From: Heterostelium multicystogenum
Taxonomy: Eukaryota; Evosea; Eumycetozoa; Acytosteliales; Acytosteliaceae
Reading direction: 5' to 3'
DNA: 64,000 bases
NCBI GenBank assembly: GCA_003667245.1
Contig: RCNN01000001.1
Span: 124,001 to 188,000, forward strand
Shown here: positions 55,843-64,000 of the stretch, in pieces
How positions within the stretch are numbered: the first letter of the stretch is position 1
How the letters are laid out: every line of letters begins with the position of its first letter
The notes under the pieces: model-generated
What the model was told of the DNA's origin: nothing
Seen by the model: only the letters and a program-made list of their open reading frames with translations
The model's database searches: none
Made by a program: the position numbers and the translations under genes

Positions 55843-56733
55843 ATCCTATACACCACAACTCAACCATTAAATTGAATATATAAACAACAATAATCACGTC
55901 AAATCACATCAAAATCACTCATCAACCAGATTAACAATAACAAATCACAACAACAACAAAAATAATTAGTAGTTTATATCTTGTAGATTTTAAAAAGTAC
56001 ATTCATCTTTCTTTTAATTAATTGATCACTCATTCATTTATTGATTAATAAATAATAATAACTGTAATAAACTCAATGATTTATTTTAATTAATTAGTTA
56101 GGTTATATTTAGATAAAGTTTAAAGATAGCTATGTTTAACCAACCAATCAGTTAATAACTACCAAGCATTGGCCAGATATATTACGAATATAGAACTCTA
56201 TGGATAATAAACCAAGTATGGTTTTTTGGTTGATAATTATATCTTACCTATTTGGATAATGGATTTATGCTACCAAATCAAATTGTGACAATAGGCTCCT
56301 AAGAACTATCATTTGTCAGTTCATTTTAATTTTATGATAATCATTGTATTTGAGGAAACTGTTTGTTGTTTATTAGAAAGAACGGTGTTCTGCCCACATC
56401 AATCGCGTTCAAATATTGATAGGATCATTCCAACTTCTCCAACAACTAACTTCAGTACACAGTTTTCTTATAACATTAAGCTATTGTGCTTGAATACACT
56501 ACTTAAAGTTGATAGCATAGCATAGTCACCAAACACCGTTTTAATTTAATATATCATGTTATGTCGTGCAATGCAATACAGATGTGATGATTGGTTCAGA
56601 TGACACAGGTATATGATAAATCATCCATTAATGACAAGTCAATCAACGTTTGACACTCCTTATATGAATACATAGCAGCTGCTATGTTTTAGATAACAGC
56701 AAATGGTGTGTGTTGTTTGAAGTTGACTTTTAC
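55843..56733. other. Intergenic region
   Basis: AT-rich, with no supported ORF, RNA gene or repeat. Confidence 0.5.
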
Positions 56734-57120
56734 TTAGTAGTTATGTTGATCATAATTAATTGGATCTTCAAAATAAGATATTAATAGTTTTAAATCTGAT
56801 TCATCAATATTAATAGAGAGCGATTTCATTTGTGATCCACAACAACAAATTGTAGAATAAAATTTCAAGTAGAAATGGAGATCATCATTTCCAGGTACAT
56901 CATTTCTACCATTCAGTGCACTCATCGCAACTGTCAAAAGTTGTCTGTTGTTCATAACGATGAATTGTCGATATGATCCGATCATATACACTACATACAT
57001 TGGAGAACTACTACATTTCATCACCAGGAACTCCATATAAGGTAAAAATGATATGATATGATATGGATACACTTGACCATCATGTCGTGTTGTATTACTA
57101 TCGATGCACAACAACAACAA
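56734..57120 (-). CDS. Hypothetical protein
   Basis: A 128-codon frame with balanced composition: YMEFLVMKCSSSPMYVVYMI, QLLTVAMSALNGRNDVPGND and IDESDLKLLISYFEDPINYD. It may be the last exon of a gene whose upstream exons (57250-57480, Pro-rich frame) are unclear. Unrecognised. Confidence 0.35.
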   Translation of the reverse strand: MLLLCIDSNTTRHDGQVYPYHIISFLPYMEFLVMKCSSSPMYVVYMIGSYRQFIVMNNRQLLTVAMSALNGRNDVPGNDDLHFYLKFYSTICCCGSQMKSLSINIDESDLKLLISYFEDPINYDQHNY

Positions 57121-57838
57121 CTACAATCACTCACTCATTCACTCACTCTGCAGATATTTAAACAAATACTGCCAACTAACCTCACACAAAAGAAGTACAA
57201 ATACACAATAACATTACATATAAAACCAAATCAAATCAAACCAAACCAAACAAAATCAAATCAAAAACAACCAAACAATCAACTCATGATTTGTAACACT
57301 ATGGATCAATTGTAAAGGGTGTGGAGGTCGATCTTCAATCAAATAATTTTTGAAAAAAGATGTAAACAAACAGAGATAAAATGAACGAATAAAAATATTG
57401 TATTTCATTTTATCGTGAGAGAGGTGTGGTGATTGTGGTGGATGAGGGAGTTGCGGTGGTTGTGGAAGTACTATCATGATTATCTGAATTTATTTGCTAT
57501 CGACTATACATGCAATAAGATTATGGTAACAATCTTCCTTTAAATATTGGATTGTTATAACCACAATGTCCTATAAATCCAATTTAAATATTGTAGACTG
57601 ATGCTCTGATATTTGTTTGGATCAACCCGAAAATATATTCAAAGTCATTATACACTTCCATGCTCTACACTCTGAACATCCAAGTATAAATAGGCAAGGA
57701 CAACAACAGGATTAATTGCAATCAACATAAAGCTTTAATTCAATACATCTAACCAAATATCTAAAGCATTTACAATAATATCTACGACTTCTTTGAATAC
57801 TATTAAACAATCTTCCAACTACTACTTTATTTTCTAAA
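57121..57838 (+). promoter_or_regulatory. Upstream region of small gene, with TATA box
   Basis: TATAAATAG at 57685-57693 lies about 150 bp before the ATG at 57839. The proximal 57160-57290 stretch is CAAATCAAAC-repeat-rich. No other gene is clear. Confidence 0.45.
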
Positions 57839-58075
57839 ATGTCAATCAGTAAGTAGACATATCTTCTTTATAAATTAAACAAAGTTTAGTTTACTAATAT
57901 TTATTCCTTGCTTCTTTTTCATCACTATTTTATAGAATCAATTTCAACTTTTGGTTCCATGTTAAACCCAACCAATCTTACCAATATGAACAACACTAGC
58001 TATAGAAACGATAAATCCAAAGAATCCATGAACAAACTCCATATGACCGTCAAGATATTCTTCAGTTTCTACTAA
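57839..58075 (+). CDS. Small two-exon protein of 49 residues
   Basis: Exon 1 (57839-57848) encodes MSI plus one base, the intron is 57849-57935 (GTAAGT...TATAG) and exon 2 runs to 58075. The protein is MSIKSISTFGSMLNPTNLTN, then a polar part and KIFFSFY. The layout (very short first exon, MxI-S-I-S start, TATAAATAG promoter) repeats that of the pair at 3026-4454, so it may be another small dictyostelid multigene protein. Function unknown. Confidence 0.6.
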
Positions 58076-58537
58076 ACTAATAATTATAGAATACGATTAT
58101 AATATTATCCCAATTCATATTTTTTTTTTAGTGCAAAGCAATCAAGCTTGCAAGCCAAACAACCAACCCATAATACCGATCAAATATTTTTATTTATTTA
58201 TTAATTAATATTTAATAATCCAAATAAAAAATCATGTAAATAATCTTAAAAAATTAAATGATGACTAAAGGGGCAGCATTATTTGTGTATTTGATTGTAT
58301 GAGTGGGGTTCAAACAACTTCACCAATTTAATATTTTAAACAATCAGTTTTTATAGGTATAAGATCTTATTTCAATACATTTAAACTATAGAAAAATACT
58401 TTATATAAATATATATAACTAAAAAATGAAGTTTATATATTAGAATCTTGGAGAGGAATCCAATATACTCTTCAACTTTGGGGATGACTAGCTTAATAAT
58501 AAACTTAAGAGGGTAGGTATATTTAGTATATTTATCT
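58076..58537. other. Intergenic region
   Basis: AT-rich. AACCCATAA at about 58166 resembles the Dictyostelium ncRNA upstream element, but no RNA is evident 60 bp on. Not claimed. Confidence 0.4.
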
Positions 58538-60186
58538 TTATTCTGAATTTTGTAAAAGATTGGTGATTCTACGATTTTGTTCATTTAAAAATTGAATTAC
58601 TTCTTGATACTGCAATTTAACTTCATCATAGTCTTCATCATCGCCTTCATTTGCATAAGTGAATGTCATTTCAAATGGGTAGTTATATTGTTTTATCAAT
58701 GGAATATAATCCTTTAAAGTATCATACAGAGACATGTCTTCTCCATACCAGAATAAAAATCTTAAGTAAATTTGAATTAACTTCAATGTTTTAGAGTGAA
58801 GTTTGATGAGCGGTTCCAGAAACGAGGTATCAGTGGGTGCTGGTTGACAGTGACAATCTTTTTCAAGATCGATTGAAAGGTGTTCTATTCCATGTCCATC
58901 TTGATTGGGTATGTCTGAAATGATGCGATCCAAGAGATTACTGTAGTTACTCCCATATCCATAGTATGACCATACTTTGATTTGTTTGAGATTTGGCATT
59001 GGAGGTGGATATACCAAGTATGAATTTGATACAACGTCTTCTCGGTAATACGTATCACCATATTCTATGAATTCATCGCTTATGTATCTCCATTCAATTT
59101 TACTGAGATTCACTTTATAATCATTTTCATCTGTTTTCACTGTAAATTTTTCAACTCTTGAGAACAAATGAGTGGCATATTCATGTCCTTTGTCATAGGG
59201 AATATATTGGATTGAATCATAATAAAAGTACAAAGGTGGTAGTTTGATGAGACAATATTGATTGTCGAAATTGAATGATTTGTACCATCGATAATGATTC
59301 TTTTTGAGAATGTTCGAAATCACTTTGAAGAATTGTTTCGATACAAGTGCAAGTTGAATAACCAACGAGTTATCAATGAATCCTTTGCATACACTGATAT
59401 TGACTCGAGAAGATAGACCTTTTTCATTTTCTGAGAGTAGAATTATGTTTGTAATGATTCGCTCCAACAAGATATCTGAAAGTTTACCGTTTGACTCCAG
59501 GGATATTGTTTGAGTTTTTGATGATTGTGGTTCTTGTTGTTGTCGTTGTTGCTGTCGATGATCATCTGCTTGCTCAACCATGTTAGTGGCCAATAACGAT
59601 TGGATATTGGAATATTCGAACTTTATAAGATCATCGATCTCATCAAAGGAACATTTCTTTCGGTAGCCATTCAACCTGTATTTGAACTGATCAAGATCTG
59701 ATTCACCCAATTGGTTGTGCATCTCTCTAAACTAAAATGATATTCATTTAAATTTGAATAAAAGATCTTTTATCTTATGGGCATATTGTCAATACCTACT
59801 CTTTTGTCATTGATAATTCCATAATAAGTGAAGTTATTGATGGTTTGTGTTGAAATTGTTCAAGATACCTTATACTTTTGAACACATTTGATTGATTTCT
59901 CAAAGAATAGATCAATGAGAAATCTGATATATCCATTAACATCATAATAGTGTGGGTATTTTTTATGATGATAGTCTATAATGAACTTTGCAACTCTTGC
60001 TCTCAAATGATCATTCTTGTGGTCATCATTGATCAACTGATAATATAGATTGTATATTTTCAAAAAGTTTATCAATGAATTGTGATCATCAAAGTCTAAA
60101 TCTGAATCTATGTTTGAATCCACCAATTCTTGATGATCATCTGTTGAATTTGTTGGTGTGTTTAATTCGTGTTTTCTTTTGGACAT
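58538..60186 (-). CDS. F-box-like dictyostelid protein
   Basis: Exon 1 (59869-60186, MSKRKHELNTPTN...) and exon 2 (58538-59731) are joined in phase over a 137-bp intron, giving about 503 residues without frame shifts. An acidic/polar N-terminus precedes helical FLKIYNLYYQLINDD and RFLIDLFFEKSI segments. LSDILLERIITNIILL...LVIQLALVSKQFFKVISNIL is an F-box-like pattern (L-x-x-I-I then L-x-L-V-S-K-x-F). The C-terminal part has leucine-rich features (HLSIDLEKDC, LHSKTLKLIQIYLRFLF) typical of large dictyostelid F-box/LRR-like families. Probably a substrate adaptor of an SCF ligase; substrate unknown. A decayed paralogue lies at 800-1090. Confidence 0.7.
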
Positions 60187-60900
60187 TTACTGATTTGATT
60201 TCTATTGCTTTACATGTATCTGTCTATTTATTCTAATATTCGTAATACTGTATGTATGTATGTACGTAAAATTGTTATTTCAAAAAACAATTCTTCCCCT
60301 TTGTATTTCCCGCAACAACATCTAATTTTTCATATCTATTTATATCCATTCAAAACATCTGGAGAACCAATAAAAGCAACAAAGGTAAACATATTACCAA
60401 ACTCCAGTTGGTTCAACAAAGTTCTACAACTTTCTATATTAATATCATCACCATTTCTAGTTTATGTGTGAATTGTGACGACCTCGAATACCTCTTAAAA
60501 CCAACAATTTACCGCAGTAATAATCAACTGTGAAAACAACAAAATTCAAAGTCGTAATTATTTTTGCGAGTATCTGATGACAAGGTTTTACAAAAATCTG
60601 TCAAAAAATCAAAGTGTGGTTGATTTTTTCCACCACGAAAAGTAAAAACTCTCTTCTTAAGATGGTAATGGATGTTGATGTTGTAATTAACCACCACAAT
60701 CAACAACATTAATGTTCCCATTTGAAATTTCATTACTTTAATAATAATAGTAATAACTTACTTTACTTATTTGGTTGTTTGTTATTTATTGTTATTGTCT
60801 TAAATTATAGTTGTTTACTTTATTTGTATTTATATATTATCTTTTTCAATTGGTATTAAGTGTATTTTTATTGTTTATTGATATTTGCACATTTATAAAT
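60187..60900. other. Intergenic region
   Basis: A minus frame at 60524-60733 begins MKFQMGTLMLLIVVV, like a signal peptide, but lacks any further support. The rest is AT-rich. Confidence 0.4.
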
Positions 60901-62956
60901 ATGTCAAATAATAATAATAATATTACAACATCAAGCAAACAAAAAGGACAGTCTGGATATGAGTACTTTCAACAGGAATCACCTAGATTAGGTAATCAGT
61001 ACTTGGAGGACACCTACTTGCTTGAGTCACTCAAGAGAGTGATGCCATCAAACTACCTCAATGAAATTGAGCCTGATCTCATTAGATTTGGTGATCGTGT
61101 TATGGGTGATATCCTCGAGTATGGTCGAGCCTGTGAGCACAATCCACCAAAGCATGTCGCATACGATGCATGGGGCCGTCGTGTTGACAAAATTATCGTA
61201 GACGAGGGTTGGAATATCCTTAAAGACATCTCTGCTGTTGAGGTAAGTGAACATAGCATCATTCAACTACTAGCTTTGCAAAACCTAATATCCAACACCG
61301 ACTTCTAGGGTTTGGTTAGCATTGGATATGAAAGAAAACAAAAGGAATTCAGTAGATTATATCAGTATTTGAAGGTCTACTTATTTGCCTGTTCCAGTGC
61401 GGTTTTCGATTGTCCTTTGTCAATGACAGATGGTGGTGCTCGTTTGCTAGAGTTGTATGGTGATAAGGAGTTGATGACCACTGCCTATCCTCACTACGTC
61501 ACCAGGGATCCAAAGAATTTTTGGACTTCTGGACAGTGGATGACTGAAAAGACAGGTGGCTCAGATGTTGCCAACTCAGAGTCAGTCGCAGAACCAAGAA
61601 AAGATGGTTCCAATCGTTACGATATCTCTGGTTACAAGTACTTCACGAGTGCGACCACTGCCCAAACCGCTATGATTTTGGCTCGTGATCGTGAGCCAGA
61701 GACTGGTGGATTCCGTCAGGGATCACGTGGTCTTTCTGCCTTTTTCATCAAGATCCGTAAGGACAATGGAAAAGACCTCAACAACATGGTTATTCACAAG
61801 ATGAAGAACAAGTTTGGTACCAAGGCCGTCCCAACCACTGAAATCGAGCTAATTGGCACTGAAGGTGTCATGATTGGTAACAAGGGTCGTGGTGTACCAA
61901 TTATCGCTTCGATTCTCAATATTACTCGTATTCACAATGTGATCCACTCTGTCGCCACCATGAGAAGAGGTGTTGCCTTGGCTAGAGATTTTGCTCATCG
62001 TCGTAAGGTATTTGGAAGCAGTCTTGCTGAGAACCAACTCTACATTTCAACTCTCGCCGAAATGGAAGTTGAATATCGTGCTGGACTCCAATTCCTCCTC
62101 AATGTATCTATCTTACTTGGTCAATCCGAGTGCCTCGAAAAGAATCCAAAGATTGATTCACTTCTTCGTATCTTGACTCCACTTTCAAAATTGTACACTG
62201 CCAAACAAGTAATATTGCATCAAAATAATCTTGGATTACCTATTGAATACTAATACATATCATATTGACAACAGAGTATTTTAGTATCATCTGAAACCAT
62301 TGAATGTATGGGTGGTACTGGATATATGGAAGATTCAGATATTCCAAGATTGTTGAGAGATACCCAGGTTACAGCTATTTGGGAAGGAACCACCAATGTT
62401 TTGTCGATGGATGTTTGGAGATCAATCAAGTCTCACAACTCATTGGTTGTTTTGATGGATGAAATTCGTTCAAAGATTACCAAGTCCACTCCAGAGCTTG
62501 CCTATGCTAAGCAAATCATCGAAAAAGCATTAGACAAGATCACTGACATTGCCAACGCCGCCGATGACATTGAATTTGTAATTTCAAACGCAAAGAAATT
62601 CAGTTTCTTGTAAGTTACTACTTTGATTATGACTAATTGGTCATTCCAATTATTGACCCTATAATGATGATTATTCAAATAGATTATCACAAGTGTATAT
62701 GGCATCATTGCTTTTTGAACATGCCGTTTGGAGTAAGAAACCAGTTGATGAGCAAGTTTGCAACAGATGGTGCTTTACTAAATTGCAAGCTGCCAAGGAA
62801 GACGGAGCAGCCATTGCCTTTGCCAAAGCAGATCAGAAATGGAGAGATCTCGATCGTTTGATTGCACTTGACATCGATGAAAGCGGTAACTACAGAGGAA
62901 CAGGTGATACTTCAACTTGCAAGAGAAACTTTGGTGTACCAAGAGCCAGATATTAA
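60901..62956 (+). CDS. Acyl-CoA dehydrogenase, AidB/ACDH-11-like
   Basis: The start MSNNNNNITTSSKQKG (60901) is preferred to an in-frame Met at 60811 that would add a hydrophobic stretch. Introns are 61243-61308, 62209-62274 and 62610-62682. The FAD/substrate motif is WMTEKTGGSDVANSES; RYDISGYKYFTSATTAQTAM, KMKNKFGTKAVPTTEIEL and HNVIHSVATMRRGVALARDF follow, and the C-terminal ECMGGTGYMEDSDIPRLLRD with AIWEGTTNVLSMDVWR is the conserved flavin-site end. The order and spacing fit the AidB subfamily (about 600 residues), related to C. elegans acdh-11, more than mitochondrial chain-length enzymes. No frame shift is needed. Physiological substrate unknown. Confidence 0.92.
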
Positions 62957-63332
62957 TCAACAACTAACTCTGGGCTTTTATTAAAATACAAAATATCTAA
63001 ATATTATTAAAAATCTAATTTTTGCGCATGTACTTGCAAACGAATGTCTCTTCCCCAAAAACCCAACTCAACAAAACAAAAAACAAAAAACAAAGTATAT
63101 AGATTTTCCAAAATATATTTTTTTATGAAATCATTTAAATTTAAACCCAAAAAACCATTGTGGTGTTGGTGATCAATCAACACACTTAAGATCTAAAAAA
63201 AAACACATTGTTAAATTTAGACTTTACATTTATTTTGTATAATTATATAATTTTTTCCTTGTATTTATATATATATCTTTATTATTCTTACTATTCTTTC
63301 TTGTTCATTTAATCAACCAATCAACCCTACAA
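62957..63332. other. Intergenic region
   Basis: AT-rich with A and T runs; ends in CAATCAACC repeats just before the next start codon. Confidence 0.5.
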
Positions 63333-64000
63333 ATGAATAGTCGAAGTAGTAGCAGTCATTCATTGTCATCATTTGGTGAGGGCGAAGGTGGTGCTTTTGT
63401 TGAGGAAATTGATAACAGCATTCCACATATTTTACAAATAGTTTCAACTGTATTGGACGGAGATCAGTTAGAGACATTGAAAAGCCATGTAGTAGTAGCT
63501 ACTGAGCTTCCAAATGATGATGGAGGAGAGCAGGAACAGAAGCGTGCTGATCTTTCACAGCTATTTTCAACACTGTACGACATGATCACTGATGAAAACG
63601 GTGTGTTTACATACCACCTACGATGAAATATATTGGGACCTGGTACATTCATTGATATCGTCGCTCGATGAATCATCACATCACTGGAACCAGAAAAATC
63701 CACACCAAGTTAGCCGAGAGTCTGCAAATATACTCAAGGTATTGTTCTTTCTCATTGCACCAACTCAACATGTACTAACCATAGGTGCTAAATATTTAGA
63801 TTTTGAATTGGATGTCATTGAATACCAGTCCAAGGGAGTTCTTGTTGATTATTGAAGAGCTGCATGAATCTACTTTCTTCCAAGTCTCTTTCTTTACTAG
63901 ATTATCACTGATTGGATTGGTTCAGAATGGTATTGTTATTGTTTGTCAACGAAATCAATGCTGCATTAGTTATTAACACAATGTTACTTTTAGCTTTAAA
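63333..64000 (+). CDS. Partial gene at right edge, possibly glomulin/ALF4-like
   Basis: Starts MNSRSSSSHSLSSFGEGEGG; a hydrophilic first part, then IPHILQIVSTVLDGDQLETL. A one-base shift near 63610 leads to YDEIYWDLVHSLISSL. An intron 63736-63801 joins ANILK to ILNWMSLNTSPREFLLIIEE and then FFQVSFFTRLSLIGLVQ, running off the edge. The N-P/S-P-K/R-E-L/F-x-x-x-x-E-x-L pattern followed by helices is like the Glomulin/ALF4 family, cullin-RING regulators. This is a weak similarity by eye; any HEAT-like protein could fit. Confidence 0.45.

Noticed and set aside
58166..58174. AACCCATAA as the Dictyostelium ncRNA upstream element
   Set aside because: No structured or GC-richer sequence follows at the expected distance of about 60 bp.

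Overview
The window is nuclear DNA from a dictyostelid (social amoeba). The grounds are the very AT-rich intergenic DNA, short AT-rich GT-AG introns (54-140 bp in most genes), Asn/Gln homopolymers in proteins, scattered single tRNA genes that serve as docking sites for retroelements, and retroelement families resembling Dictyostelium DGLT-A, Skipper and TRE. I cannot name the species. Many clearly conserved single-copy genes are broken by one-base shifts, often in homopolymer runs, so the draft sequence probably contains indel errors. I therefore annotate these genes as one locus each and note the shifts.

Layout. 1-2.7 kb: edge gene, decayed F-box-like remnant, SINE copy A, tRNA-Phe, TRE-like LINE fragment. 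3.0-4.5 kb: inverted pair of tiny two-exon genes. 4.6-19.8 kb: glutathione transferase, U2AF1, SLC25A44-like carrier, DUF1349 protein, ependymin-like secreted protein, Tyr/Pro-rich repeat protein, lipase-like membrane protein, myosin-TH1 protein. 19.9-27.0 kb: tRNA-Leu(TAA) with tandem repeats, an inverted repeat holding SINE copy B, tRNA-Leu(AAG), and a DGLT-A-like Ty3/gypsy element inserted about 14 bp upstream of it. 27.5-31.8 kb: divergent pair of paralogues of an unrecognised family. 32.4-37.8 kb: Skipper-like chromovirus nested in a TRE-like fragment beside a second tRNA-Phe. 39.7-51.3 kb: DUF1996 protein, STAT, SLC35D-like transporter, purple acid phosphatase, ARPC4, DENR. 51.5-52.4 kb: tRNA-Asn, SINE copy C, tRNA-Gln. 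52.8-64 kb: RNase H1-type hybrid-binding protein, secreted Gly/Ser protein, proteasome alpha-3 (PSMA4), a 49-residue protein, F-box-like protein, AidB-type acyl-CoA dehydrogenase, and a partial gene at the right edge.

Main observations. (1) A tRNA-derived, poly(A)-tailed SINE family of about 405 bp is present in three copies, two with clear target-site duplications. All three lie downstream of a tRNA gene and in its orientation. (2) All six intact or near-intact tRNA genes carry a GC-rich, mostly palindromic motif of the type CGCATGCG about 17-27 nt past their 3' end, in an otherwise AT-rich genome. Together these suggest a tRNA-neighbourhood code used by mobile elements. The genes are otherwise independent single transcription units with no operon structure.
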